Shown here one piece after another: positions 48,177 through 60,458 of a stretch of DNA of 64,000 nucleotides; positions within the stretch are counted from its first letter, which is position 1, and each line of letters begins with the position of its first letter. Origin of the DNA: Luteimonas saliphila (GTDB lineage Bacteria > Pseudomonadota > Gammaproteobacteria > Xanthomonadales > Xanthomonadaceae); contig NZ_JAETWA010000041.1 of the NCBI RefSeq assembly GCF_016774335.1, forward strand, positions 124,001 to 188,000, in the 5' to 3' direction. The translations under genes and the position numbers were made by a program. The notes under the pieces were generated by a model. That model was not told where the DNA came from, made no database searches, and saw only the letters and a list, made by a program, of their open reading frames with translations.

Positions 48177-48480
48177 GGCGGATCTCCAGGACGTGCCGCG
48201 GCACGCTGCCGGCGGGTTCGGGGAAAGCTCATCGAAGAAGGGGCGTCCGACAGGACGCGCCGGAGCGCGCCCCTGAAAGCGGGGCCGGGGCGCGGCGCGG
48301 ACTGGCCGCCGCGTCCGGCGTTGGCATGCCGGTCGCGCGCGCGCGACGGCGCGGCGGGGACCGCCAACCGCAGGCACGTGGCGGGCCGCTTGCGGTCGGA
48401 CTGCCGGCCGGGCGGGACGGTATGCGAAGATCGGGTGTCGTCGCGGACAGGGCCGCGTCGACGGAATCGGGGACGAGGTC
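48177..48480. promoter_or_regulatory. divergent regulatory region between the beta-helix and ECF-kinase operons
   Basis: 304 bp of GC-rich sequence without a gene. Contains a perfect 14-bp palindrome CGTGCCGCGGCACG at 48192-48205, 15 nt upstream of the paralogue C ATG, which could be an operator or a leader hairpin next to the ribosome site. No clear sigma-70 box. If the ECF factor controls either operon its promoter should lie here, but I cannot identify the -35/-10 pair. Confidence 0.4.
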
Positions 48481-49044
48481 ATGGCGGTCGATCCCGGCCC
48501 TGCGCCGGTCACGCAGTTGCTGCAGCGGGCGCGCGCGGGCGAAGCGGGCGCGATGGACCTCGCCTATGCCGCCGTCTACGACGAACTCAAGCGCGCCGCC
48601 CGACTGCAACTGCGGCGGCATCGCGACGCGTTCGAGACCACGGCGCTGGTGCACGAGGCCTACCTGAAGCTGGTCGGCGGCGCCCGCGTGTCCGCCAACG
48701 ACCGCAACCACCTGCTGGCGCTGTCGGCGCGCGCGATGCGCCAGGTGCTGGTGGACCACGCGCGCATCGCCCATGCGCAGAAGCGTGGCGGCGGCGCGGC
48801 CGACGTGACCCTGACCGCGCGGCTGGGGTCGGACGAACGCAGCGTGGTCGAGGTGCTGGCGCTGGACGAACTGCTCGGGGCCTTGCACAGGATCGACGAA
48901 CGCGCGGCGCAGATCGTCGAGTTGCGCTATTTCGGCGGCTACGAGGAGGCCGAGATCGCGCAGATGCTCGGGCTGAGCGATCGTACCGTGCGCCGCGACT
49001 GGCGCAAGGCGCGCGCGTTCCTGCTGGCCGAGCTGGCATCGTGA
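48481..49044 (+). CDS. ECF-type RNA polymerase sigma factor
   Basis: 187 residues. Region 2 includes ALVHEAYLKLVGG and NHLLALSARAMRQVLVDHARI; region 4 is ALHRIDERAAQIVELRYFGGYEEAEIAQMLGLSDRTVRRDWRKARAFL with a clear helix-turn-helix. This pattern (the TIGR02999-type or PF07638 ECF group) is typically encoded next to Ser/Thr kinases rather than anti-sigma factors. Its TGA overlaps the kinase GTG, so the two are translated together. Confidence 0.92.
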   Translation: MAVDPGPAPVTQLLQRARAGEAGAMDLAYAAVYDELKRAARLQLRRHRDAFETTALVHEAYLKLVGGARVSANDRNHLLALSARAMRQVLVDHARIAHAQKRGGGAADVTLTARLGSDERSVVEVLALDELLGALHRIDERAAQIVELRYFGGYEEAEIAQMLGLSDRTVRRDWRKARAFLLAELAS

Positions 49045-51932
49045 GCGGGGGTGGCGGCGACACCGACCGGCGCCGTCGTGCGCTGGCCATCTTCGACGCG
49101 CTGGTGGACCTGCCGCCCGCGCAGCGACAGGCGCGGATCGACGCATCGTGCGCTGGCGACGCCGCGCTGCGTTCGCAGGTGCAGGCCCTGCTGGACGCCG
49201 ATGCCAGCCACGACGAACCGTTCTCCGGCGACGCCGCGTCGTGGCGTGTGGTGCTGGAGGACCGCAGCCACGACCCCGCGGCCGGCGACGCCACCGCCGT
49301 CGGCCGCAGCATCGGCGCGTGGCGCATCACCGGCGTGCTCGGCCGCGGCGGCATGGGCGCGGTGTACGCGGTGGAACGCGCCGACGGTGCGTACGCGCAA
49401 CGCGCCGCGCTGAAGCTGATACGCAGCGGCAGCGACACCCCCGCGGCGCGCGAACGCTTCCTGCGCGAGCGGCAGACCCTGGCGCGATTGCAGCATCCGC
49501 ACATCGCCACCCTGCTCGACGGCGGCTTCAGCGGCGAGGGCGATCCCTACTTCGTCATGGAGCAGGTCGACGGCGTGCCGATCGACCGCTGGTGCGACGA
49601 ACGCGGGCTCGGGCTGCGCCAGCGCGTGGTGCTGTTCCTGCAGGTGCTCGACGCGGTGCAGTACGCGCACCGCAACCTGGTGGTGCACCGCGACCTCAAG
49701 CCCTCCAACCTGCTGGTGACCGCCGAGGGCCAGGCCCAGCTGCTCGACTTCGGCATCGCCCGCCACCTGCAGGACGCCGGCGCCACCGCCCCCGGCGACC
49801 GTGCGCTGACTCTCGAATACGCCGCGCCCGAACAGCTGCACGATGCGCCCATCACCACTGCCACCGACCTGTACCAGCTCGGGGTGGTCCTGTACCGGCT
49901 GCTGTGCGGCGCGCATCCGTTCGGGGTCGACGCCGATACGCCGGTGGCGCGGCAGCTGCAGGCGCTGTCGCGCGATCCGCAGCCGGTCACCCGGGCGGCG
50001 CGGCAGGTTGCGCAGGATATCGCCGCAGCGCGTGGGCATGCGCCCCGCTCGCTGGCCCGCGCGCTGCGCGGCAACCTCGCCGCCATCGTCCATGCCTGCC
50101 TGCGTCGCGAGCCCGACACCCGCTACGCCTCGGCCGAGGCGCTGGCCAACGACCTGCGCGCCTGGCTCGACGATCGCCCGGTGGTGGCGGCGCGCCTGGG
50201 CCGCGGCGAGCGCGTGCGGCTCTGGCTGCGCCGCAACCGGGTGCTGGCCGCATCCGCCGCCGCAGTCTTCGCCGCGTTGCTGGCAGGCACCGGGGTCGCC
50301 TTGTGGCAGGCGCACGAAGCGCGCGAACAGGCGCGCATCGCCGGGCGCGAGAGCGCGAACGCCCGCGAGGCGCTGGCGTTCCTCGCCGATACGCTCGGCG
50401 CGGCGGCGCCGGAGCAGGCCCTGAGCCGCGAAGTCGGCGTGCGCGAACTGCTCGACAAGGCGCGCACGCAGCTGGACCAGCGCACCGCGATCGACCCCCA
50501 GGTCCGGCAGCCGGTACAACGGATGCTGGGTCGCCTGTACCAGTCTATGAACGACAACCAGGTGGCCGTGCAACTGTTCGCCGAGGGCCTGGCGGGCATC
50601 GAACCTGCGCGGCGCGAGGAAGCGCTGGCGCTGGCGGACGATCTGGTCGCCTACTCGGACGCACTGGGATTCCTGGAGCGCAACGCGGAGGCGTTCGCGG
50701 TGGCCGAACAGGCGGTCGCGCTGCGCACCCGCTTCGCGCCCGACGATCCCGAACAACAGTTGCGCTCGCTGGCGCACCTCACCCTCGGCCACGTCGACCG
50801 GTACGGGCTGGAGGCGTGCCGGCAGCGGGCCGAACAGGCGCTGGCGTTGTCCAGGCGCATGCAGGACCCGCCGGTCGACGTGGTACTCGACATCTATTCC
50901 GATCTCAGCACCGCAGCGAACTTCCAGAACGACCGCAGCCGCCAGCTGTCGGTGAGCCGCGAAGGCTTGGCCTTCGCCGATGCCCACCAGGTGCCGGCCG
51001 ATTCGCCGGTGCGGTTGACCTTGCTGCGTGGCCTCGTCAACGGACTGTTGATGGAAGGCAAGGCGGGAGAGGCGGAGAACGTGGTGCGACAGGCGCTCGC
51101 GTCCGCCGGCAAGACCGGTGGTTTCGGTGGCAGCAGCCTGAGCGTGCTGCTGCAGACGCTGGGCGAGACCGTGCTTCGGCAAGGTCGCTATCGGGAAGCG
51201 TTGGAAGCCATGGAAGGCGGTGCCCGGGAGGCCGAGCGTGCGGGCGACGGTCCTCGAAACCGCGCGATGACATCGAGCAACCGTGCGGTGATGCAGGTGC
51301 TGGTCGGCGACTATCCTGCGGCGATGGACCTGTCGGATCGGGCGATCGACATCCTGCGACAGGAACAGGTCGACGCTGACGATGTGTTCGGACGCACGAT
51401 CGAACGGGCGCATGCCAGCGTGCTGATGGCGAACAGGCGATTTTCGGAGGCGGGGGCGCTGCTGCTGGACCTTCGCGAACGCGCGCGTCGCCTGGACGGC
51501 GAAGATTCGGAGGAGTACGCGCTGCTGGTGGGCCAGCAGCTCATCCTGGCGCTACGCGGCAACGACCAGGCGCGTGGTCTGCCTCTGCTGGCGGAGGCGC
51601 GTGCGCGGATGGCGAAGCGTGGCGTGCCGGAGACGCACGAGCAGTTCGCCCACTTCCTGCGGTTCGAGGCCGGCTTTGCCTGGCAGCGTGGGGATACGGT
51701 TGCCGCCGAGGGACTCCAGCGCGAAGCGTTGCAGCGCCTCGAATCGGCCGCCAGCGCGACCGATGTCGCCGTGGCGCGCGCGCAACTGGCCGGGTACATC
51801 GCGGCCCGTGGCGACGCGGCGCAAGCGCGCCGACTCCTCGCGGAGGCGTTGCCACCGATGCGCGCGGCAGTGCTGCCGCAGGAAGCCAGCCGCGCCGAGG
51901 CCGAAGCACTGGCCCGCAGGCTGGGCATGTAG
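49041..51932 (+). CDS. membrane-anchored Ser/Thr protein kinase with TPR-like sensor domain
   Basis: 963 residues from a GTG overlapping the sigma factor stop (GTGA). Cytoplasmic kinase domain (about 95-370): GRGGMGAVY loop, Lys in ALKLIRSG, HRDLKPSN, DFGIAR and APEQ, all complete. One membrane helix (about 400-420, AASAAAVFAALLAGTGVALWQ) and about 540 residues outside the cytoplasm built from TPR-like helical repeats (such as EALALADDLVAYSDALGFLERNAEAFAVAEQAVALR). Probably senses an envelope signal and phosphorylates or otherwise activates its partner sigma factor; similar pairs are known from Xanthomonas. No phosphatase gene is beside it. Confidence 0.93.
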   Translation: MSGGGGDTDRRRRALAIFDALVDLPPAQRQARIDASCAGDAALRSQVQALLDADASHDEPFSGDAASWRVVLEDRSHDPAAGDATAVGRSIGAWRITGVLGRGGMGAVYAVERADGAYAQRAALKLIRSGSDTPAARERFLRERQTLARLQHPHIATLLDGGFSGEGDPYFVMEQVDGVPIDRWCDERGLGLRQRVVLFLQVLDAVQYAHRNLVVHRDLKPSNLLVTAEGQAQLLDFGIARHLQDAGATAPGDRALTLEYAAPEQLHDAPITTATDLYQLGVVLYRLLCGAHPFGVDADTPVARQLQALSRDPQPVTRAARQVAQDIAAARGHAPRSLARALRGNLAAIVHACLRREPDTRYASAEALANDLRAWLDDRPVVAARLGRGERVRLWLRRNRVLAASAAAVFAALLAGTGVALWQAHEAREQARIAGRESANAREALAFLADTLGAAAPEQALSREVGVRELLDKARTQLDQRTAIDPQVRQPVQRMLGRLYQSMNDNQVAVQLFAEGLAGIEPARREEALALADDLVAYSDALGFLERNAEAFAVAEQAVALRTRFAPDDPEQQLRSLAHLTLGHVDRYGLEACRQRAEQALALSRRMQDPPVDVVLDIYSDLSTAANFQNDRSRQLSVSREGLAFADAHQVPADSPVRLTLLRGLVNGLLMEGKAGEAENVVRQALASAGKTGGFGGSSLSVLLQTLGETVLRQGRYREALEAMEGGAREAERAGDGPRNRAMTSSNRAVMQVLVGDYPAAMDLSDRAIDILRQEQVDADDVFGRTIERAHASVLMANRRFSEAGALLLDLRERARRLDGEDSEEYALLVGQQLILALRGNDQARGLPLLAEARARMAKRGVPETHEQFAHFLRFEAGFAWQRGDTVAAEGLQREALQRLESAASATDVAVARAQLAGYIAARGDAAQARRLLAEALPPMRAAVLPQEASRAEAEALARRLGM

Positions 51933-51950
51933 CGCAGCCGCGAGAGTGGA

Positions 51951-53636
51951 CTACTCGCAGGGCGTGGTCGGCACCAGCGTGTAGTGTTCGGTCCCATTGG
52001 CGCAGTGCGTCCCCATCGGCGTCTTCACGCAGCCGTTGCCGGTGCCGACGATGCGTCCGCCCTGGTCGTCGGCCGATGCGGTGTAGGTGCCGTGGCCGTA
52101 CACGCCGATGCCGCCCATGTTGCCCTGGTAGGTGTACTTGCCCCCCTCCTCGCTGGACGGGATGAAGGTCACGGTGTTGCCGCCGCCGCTGATGGTGAAG
52201 GTGGCGCCGAGGTCGCAGATCGTGCCCGTGCCGAAGAAGGCATCCAGGCCGCCCGACGCCGTGTAGGCGCGCTTGCGCCGGGTATCGAATTCCAGGGTCG
52301 CACGCCCCACGCCACGCTTGCTGCGCGCTTCGAACGCGATGCTGGCGTCCTCGTCCGCCTTGTCGGGGCCGGCGTAGGCGTATTTCGCGTCCGCCGCCAC
52401 CTTGCCGCCTGCCGGTTGCAGGCTTGCGCCACCGCTGAGCGTGGCGGTCACGCTGCCGCCCGCGGGTGCGCCGTCCGACTTCGCGCGCGGCATCGCCTCG
52501 AGGTCGAACGCGGTGTTCGGGCGGATGCCCTTGCGCTTGCCCGGGCTGCTGGTGATCTTCAGCTCCACACAGCGCCCGCTTTCCCAGGGGCTGCCGTGGC
52601 TGGAGCCGCGCAGCATCAGTTCCGCGACCAGTTGCTGGAAGACGAACGACTGTTCGGCCAGGCCGGCTGCATGCCGTACTTCGTCCATGTGGAAGATGTC
52701 GAAGCCGCGTTCCTTGCTGAAATCCTCGTAGCCACTGTTCCTTTCGCGGCCGTAACCCATCCTCAGGTCGAAGGATTGCTGCTTGCCCGATGTGCTGCCG
52801 CTGGCCGACAGGGTCATCGCGGCGGCAGCGCCGTTGTCCTTCATCAGCTGCGCGTCGTCGTCGAGGAAGCGCTCCAGCGTGAATTCGCTGCGCACGTGCC
52901 CGCCCACGCCGGGTTTGCCGTCCACGGACATCTGCGAATCCACGTCGAGCTTCACGGTGAGCTTGCCTTCCGCATCCGGACAGGCGTCCACGTGGATCCT
53001 GATCTTCATCCTGCCGCTCAATCCTTCGGCGACCTTGCTATCGAACGTGATCTCCTGGTCGGTCGAGCCGTTTTCGTCGAACGTCAGCTGGATGCCGTTG
53101 CTCTCGTCGCCGATCTTCAGCGGCCCTTCCTTCGCGATCTCGGCCAGCTTCTCGTCGGACATCTCCTGCACCACGCCGGTCAACATGCCGCCGGTCAGAA
53201 ACCCGGCGAAGCTGCCCATGCCCTGACCGACGAAACCGCTGTCGAGGCCTGTGCCGTCGAAGGCGGCCGGGACCAGCCTCGGAATCTCCGCACTCCGCAT
53301 CCTGCGCTCGTACTGTTCGCCGAGGGCCTTCAGTGCCGCCAGGGCCCTGGCGGCGCCGCCCAGCGCGTCCACCATCCCGGTGGCCTCCATCAGGCGGTAG
53401 TGCACCAGGTAGTCGAACGGCGCGACGCTGCGCAACGCCGGCTCAGCATCCTCGACACGGAACGTCTCGATCTGCGCGTGCGAAGGCATGAGCGAAGCGC
53501 GATTGTCCGCGCGTCCCGTCGTCCCCTGCGGCTGCGATGGCGAACAGGCCGCCGCGAGCATGCCGAGGAGCAGGCTCGATGCGAAGTGGCGAACGCCGCG
53601 CGGCGGCGGAATCGATCCCGGTCGATTCGTCTTCAT
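51951..53636 (-). CDS. large lipoprotein of unknown function
   Basis: 561 residues from the ATG at 53636. Signal with lipobox LAAAC, Cys near 31. A mostly alpha-helical first part (about 50-180, with the glycine-rich SFAGFLTGGMLTGVVQ) precedes a beta-rich region of repeated charged strands (KIRIHVDACPDAEGKLTVKL, ATLEFDTRRKRAYTASGG) and a C-terminal domain with three Cys. No family recognised. Convergent with the kinase gene, 18 bp apart; follows the DUF2272 gene after a 206-bp gap. Confidence 0.75.
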   Translation of the reverse strand: MKTNRPGSIPPPRGVRHFASSLLLGMLAAACSPSQPQGTTGRADNRASLMPSHAQIETFRVEDAEPALRSVAPFDYLVHYRLMEATGMVDALGGAARALAALKALGEQYERRMRSAEIPRLVPAAFDGTGLDSGFVGQGMGSFAGFLTGGMLTGVVQEMSDEKLAEIAKEGPLKIGDESNGIQLTFDENGSTDQEITFDSKVAEGLSGRMKIRIHVDACPDAEGKLTVKLDVDSQMSVDGKPGVGGHVRSEFTLERFLDDDAQLMKDNGAAAAMTLSASGSTSGKQQSFDLRMGYGRERNSGYEDFSKERGFDIFHMDEVRHAAGLAEQSFVFQQLVAELMLRGSSHGSPWESGRCVELKITSSPGKRKGIRPNTAFDLEAMPRAKSDGAPAGGSVTATLSGGASLQPAGGKVAADAKYAYAGPDKADEDASIAFEARSKRGVGRATLEFDTRRKRAYTASGGLDAFFGTGTICDLGATFTISGGGNTVTFIPSSEEGGKYTYQGNMGGIGVYGHGTYTASADDQGGRIVGTGNGCVKTPMGTHCANGTEHYTLVPTTPCE

Positions 53637-53842
53637 CTCTCGCGATCCTCCAATCGAGTCAACGTTGCACATTTGCTTCCCGGACTTCCGCGCGAACGCA
53701 CGGGGCCTGCTGTGGATGCCGCCGGCCTGGACGCGCATCGGGGCCGGCGCTCACCCTGCCGGCTCCACCGCACGCGTCGATGCGGCGATCGAGCCTGGAC
53801 GGTGTGTCATGTCGATCGTCCGGCGCGCGCCGCGAGGGCGGC

Positions 53843-54718
53843 TCAAGGCGAGCGCGCGGCCAGCAGCGAGTCGGGCGCGGACCGCCGCAGCTTCAGCAGC
53901 GCGGCCCAGTCCTGACGGTTGAGGTTGCATTGCGCCGGCGCATCGGGACTGCAGGGCGGATCGGCCGCGTCGCGCAGGGGCAGGTCGGCGAAGCGTCCCT
54001 GCGCGTCGAGCCGCAACATCCGCAACGTGACCGCCTGCTGCACGTTGCCGCCCACCAGCCAGGCCATGCCGCCGGCCTCGGCCGCGACCACGATGTCGCA
54101 GTGCATCGCGAGGCCCGCGCCCGCGTCCAGCCGTTCGACCAGGCCGCCGTGGCCGAGCCTGTGCGCGTTGGCGCGCACGTAGCACAGCAGGTCGCCGACG
54201 TCCGGCGCGTCCGCGTGCGGGGCGGCCATCCGGTAGGGGCTGCCTCCCGCCTCCCGCCAGGCCGCGCGCACGTAGTCGAAATGGCGCGCGGACGCGGCGA
54301 AGCCCGGCACGCCGGCACGCCGCATCACCCAAGACACGAACGCCGCCGACCACGGCGTATCGACCACGAAGTTGCGGCAGGCGGACGACGCTGCGGTGCA
54401 ACTGCCGGGTAGGCCGCTGCCGTTCCAGTAGCCGGCGACCTTCCGCCAGGCCGGCGTGCCATCTGCGAGCACGTCGTTCTCCGCTTCGTAGACGGCCAGT
54501 CCGCCCGCGCGCCCGTCCGCGTCGATGAACGCGCGGAACCAGGCATGGTTTTCCTGGCAGGCGATCGCGGCGATGCGTGTGGCCACGTCGCGCGCATCGG
54601 CTTGCGCGCGCAGTTGCGGGCACGGATCGGCGGCGCGGGCGGATGCGGGCGCAGCGGTCGCCAGGGCCGTGGTCGCCAGCAGCAGGAGGGTCGAAACGAT
54701 GCGGGGAAACGGGCTCAT
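53843..54718 (-). CDS. secreted DUF2272 protein
   Basis: 291 residues from the ATG at 54718. Signal peptide (IVSTLLLLATTALATAAPASARA), a Cys-containing N-terminal part, then the DUF2272 core TPWSAAFVSWVMRRAG, VGDLLCYVRAN, HCDIVVAAEAGGMAWLVGGNVQQAV. The order of these motifs resembles CHAP/NlpC-type peptidases, where the first is usually PWCAAFVSW; here Ser replaces the Cys nucleophile. May bind or cut cell-wall peptides or be inactive. 23 bp downstream of the 416-residue protein gene, so likely the same operon. Confidence 0.82.
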   Translation of the reverse strand: MSPFPRIVSTLLLLATTALATAAPASARAADPCPQLRAQADARDVATRIAAIACQENHAWFRAFIDADGRAGGLAVYEAENDVLADGTPAWRKVAGYWNGSGLPGSCTAASSACRNFVVDTPWSAAFVSWVMRRAGVPGFAASARHFDYVRAAWREAGGSPYRMAAPHADAPDVGDLLCYVRANAHRLGHGGLVERLDAGAGLAMHCDIVVAAEAGGMAWLVGGNVQQAVTLRMLRLDAQGRFADLPLRDAADPPCSPDAPAQCNLNRQDWAALLKLRRSAPDSLLAARSP

Positions 54719-54741
54719 GGAAGTTCCGTCGATGGCGCGGA

Positions 54742-57575
<2,834 letters not shown>

Positions 57576-57577
57576 AA

Positions 57578-57682
57578 GGGCGGGAATCGGGAATCGGGAA
57601 TCGCCCGTAACTGACGATTCTCCCGTCCTGATCCTTCGACTCCCGCCCAGATACTCCCCATTCCCCATTCCCCATTCCCGGA
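57578..57682. repeat. short tandem repeats between frmA and fghA
   Basis: CGGGAAT heptamers repeated about three times at 57583-57602, and CCCCATT repeated three times at 57655-57677. The first resembles the run at 24931. The two runs are nearly complementary, so the 111-bp spacer may fold. Possible recombination hot spot. Confidence 0.7.
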
Positions 57683-57686
57683 TCCC

Positions 57687-58523
57687 ATGGAACGCATCGA
57701 ACACCGCGCCTGCTTCGGCGGCTGGCAGGACGTGTACCGGCACCAATCGCAAGTGCTCGGCTGCAGCATGGACTTCGCCGTGTATCTGCCGCCACAGGCG
57801 GGCGGGCCCGGCGCGCGGCTGCCGGTGCTGTACTGGCTCTCGGGCCTGACCTGCACCGAGCAGAACTTCATCACCAAGGCCGGCGCGCAGCGGTATGCGG
57901 CCGAGCACGGCGTGATCCTGGTCGCGCCCGACACCAGCCCGCGTGGCGACGACGTGCCGGACGCCGACGGTTACGACCTGGGCAAGGGCGCCGGCTTCTA
58001 CCTCAACGCGACCGCGCAGCCCTGGGCGCGCCACTACCGCATGTACGACTACGTCGTCGACGAACTGCCGGCGCTGGTCGAGGCGGGATTCCCGGTCGAC
58101 GACCGGCGCGCGATCAGCGGTCATTCGATGGGCGGGCATGGCGCCCTGGTCGTCGCGTTGCGCAACCCGGGCCGCTACCGCAGCGTCTCGGCGTTCTCGC
58201 CGATCGTCGCGCCCACGAACGTGCCCTGGGGCGAGAAGGCGTTCGGCGCCTACCTCGGCCCCGATCGCGAGGCATGGAAGGCGTACGACGCCACCGAACT
58301 GGTGAAGTCGGCGCCGGAGAAGCTGCCGCTGCTGGTCGACCAGGGCGGCGGCGACGAATTCCTCGACACGCAGCTGCGCCCGCAACTGCTGCAGGCCGCC
58401 GCCGAGACCGCCGGGCACCCGCTCACCCTGCGCATGCGCCCGGGCTACGACCACAGCTACTACTTCATCGCCAGCTTCATCGGCGAGCACCTGGCCCATC
58501 ACGCGGGCGCGCTGCAGGCCTGA
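57687..58523 (+). CDS. fghA: S-formylglutathione hydrolase
   Basis: 278 residues, full family length. Esterase-D fold with [19 protein letters not shown], nucleophile [10 protein letters not shown], catalytic Asp in [11 protein letters not shown] and His in [12 protein letters not shown]. Hydrolyses S-formylglutathione to formate and glutathione, completing the FrmA pathway. Follows frmA with a repeat-rich gap, so may have its own transcription start. Confidence 0.95.
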   Translation: MERIEHRACFGGWQDVYRHQSQVLGCSMDFAVYLPPQAGGPGARLPVLYWLSGLTCTEQNFITKAGAQRYAAEHGVILVAPDTSPRGDDVPDADGYDLGKGAGFYLNATAQPWARHYRMYDYVVDELPALVEAGFPVDDRRAISGHSMGGHGALVVALRNPGRYRSVSAFSPIVAPTNVPWGEKAFGAYLGPDREAWKAYDATELVKSAPEKLPLLVDQGGGDEFLDTQLRPQLLQAAAETAGHPLTLRMRPGYDHSYYFIASFIGEHLAHHAGALQA

Positions 58524-58624
58524 CGGGCCGCGCCGGGCGCGTCCCGCCCGTTCGCCTGGCCGGGCAGCCCTCAACCCCGGCGGCCGGCGGCCGTTACCGA
58601 CAGGGTGCAACCTCCGGAGGGGAC

Positions 58625-60418
58625 ATGCCAGCGTTCGAGGATCGTGCAGCCACCTGCCTGCCGGCGTTGCCCGACGCGCCCGTGGCGCTGATCCGTCTCG
58701 ACCGCGACGGACGCGTGCAGGCCCTCAACCGCGTCGCCGTCGACCTGCTCGACCTCACCGGCGTGGACCTCGACGCGCTGTCCTGCCACTGTGTCTGGGG
58801 CCTGGTGCCGGAGGACCTGTCCGGCGAAGAGGGCGTCTGGGTGGCGCCGGGCGCCGATCCGGCGCGTCGGGTGTGCTACCAGCACGATCGCGACGGCGGC
58901 GGCTGGCTGCTGTCGCTGCCCGACGCCGAAACCGCGGCGCTATGGCGCGAGCGTTCGGCGCTCGCCGCCGCGATCCCGACAGCCGGTGGCGACGAGGCCC
59001 CTGCCGCGCAACTGCTGGCCCGGGTTGGCGACCGCCTCGCCGCCTGCGAGCTCGACCTGGCCCTGGATGCGGAAGATGCCGGGCGCCCGGAAGCACGCCG
59101 GCTCGCGGCCGGTTTCGGCAACCTCGCCGAGGCGATCCGCCAGGCCGTCGGCCTGTCGATGCAGGTGGCCGCCGACGTCCCGCACGTGGTCGCCGAGAAC
59201 GACGAACTCGTCCGCCAGTCGCAGGCCCAGGTCGACGCGCTGGAGACGGTGGTGGCGTCCACGCGCGGCCTGCTCACGGTGCTCGACCGCATCGGCGGCG
59301 ACCTGCGCGCGGTGACCTCGGTGGCGGCCAGCGCCGACGACAGCGCGCGCGAGGGCGCGGCCGCGGCGCATGCGCTGGCCGAGGCCATGGCCGCGGTGCA
59401 GCTCAGTTCCATGCGCGCCAACGACGTCATCGAAGTCATCGACATGGTGGCGTTCCAGACCAACATCCTGTCGATCAACGCCAGCATCGAGGCCGCGCAC
59501 GCCGGCCCGGCGGGGCGCGGCTTCGCGGTGGTCGCGACCGAGATCCGGCGCCTGGCCGAACGCGCCGCCGAGGCCGCACGCGACGTCCGCCGGATCATCG
59601 GCGAGAACAGCGACGCCCTTGGCGAAGGCGCCGCATCCGCGCGCCGGACCGAGCAGGTCCTGGGCGGCATCGGCGACCTGCTGGGCCGCGCCAGCACGGC
59701 GATCGAGACCGTCGCCGGCGGCATCGCCGAGCAGGGCGTGGCGATCGCCGACATCGACCGCGCGGTCGGACGCGTCGCCGAGCTCGGCCGCAGCAACCTC
59801 GAACATGCCGCCAAAGTCGCCGAACGCAGCGAGGCGCTCGGCGCCGGCGCCGGCGCGCTGAACGACTGCGTCGGACTGTTCCGGCTGCCGCCCGATCCGC
59901 TGCGCGAGCCCCGCCATGCGCGCGTGCTGGAGCTCGCGCGCGACGCCTCCGCCGCGATCGGCGCCACCTTCGCCGATGCGCTGGCCGAGGGCTGGATCGA
60001 GGACGAGGCGCTGTTCTCGCGCGACTACGTGCCGATCGCAGGCGTGGAGCCGGCAAAGTACGAAACCGCGTTCGACGAACTCTGCGACGAGCTGTTGCCG
60101 CCGCTGCAGGAAGCGGTGGCCGCTGCGCATCCCTGGATCGTGTTCGCGATCAGCGCCAATCCCGACGGTTACGTGCCCACCCACAACGACCGCTTCTGCC
60201 AGCCGCTGACCGGCGACCCCGCGCGCGACCTGGTCGGCAACCGCACCAAGCGCATCTTCACCGACCGCGTCGGCCGCAGCGTCGGCGCGCATACCGATCC
60301 CTACCGGCTGCAGGTGTATCGCCGAGACACCGGGCAGATCATGTTCGACCTGTCGGTGCCGGTGTTCGTCGGCGGGCGCCACTGGGGCGGCTTTCGCGTG
60401 GGCTACACGCTGGACTGA
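58625..60418 (+). CDS. soluble methyl-accepting chemotaxis protein
   Basis: 597 residues from the ATG at 58625, with GGAGGGG 4 nt upstream. No transmembrane segment. A PAS-like N-terminal domain (about 15-110) precedes a signalling coil (about 185-430) with the hairpin tip [29 protein letters not shown]. The C-terminal domain has [26 protein letters not shown] and [15 protein letters not shown], a Cache-like module found at the end of other cytoplasmic chemoreceptors. Probably signals to CheA from the cytosol; no che gene is in the window. Confidence 0.92.
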   Translation: MPAFEDRAATCLPALPDAPVALIRLDRDGRVQALNRVAVDLLDLTGVDLDALSCHCVWGLVPEDLSGEEGVWVAPGADPARRVCYQHDRDGGGWLLSLPDAETAALWRERSALAAAIPTAGGDEAPAAQLLARVGDRLAACELDLALDAEDAGRPEARRLAAGFGNLAEAIRQAVGLSMQVAADVPHVVAENDELVRQSQAQVDALETVVASTRGLLTVLDRIGGDLRAVTSVAASADDSAREGAAAAHALAEAMAAVQLSSMRANDVIEVIDMVAFQTNILSINASIEAAHAGPAGRGFAVVATEIRRLAERAAEAARDVRRIIGENSDALGEGAASARRTEQVLGGIGDLLGRASTAIETVAGGIAEQGVAIADIDRAVGRVAELGRSNLEHAAKVAERSEALGAGAGALNDCVGLFRLPPDPLREPRHARVLELARDASAAIGATFADALAEGWIEDEALFSRDYVPIAGVEPAKYETAFDELCDELLPPLQEAVAAAHPWIVFAISANPDGYVPTHNDRFCQPLTGDPARDLVGNRTKRIFTDRVGRSVGAHTDPYRLQVYRRDTGQIMFDLSVPVFVGGRHWGGFRVGYTLD

Positions 60419-60458
60419 CGGCCGCGGGGGGCGAGCACGCGTCGCCCGGCCCGCACGG

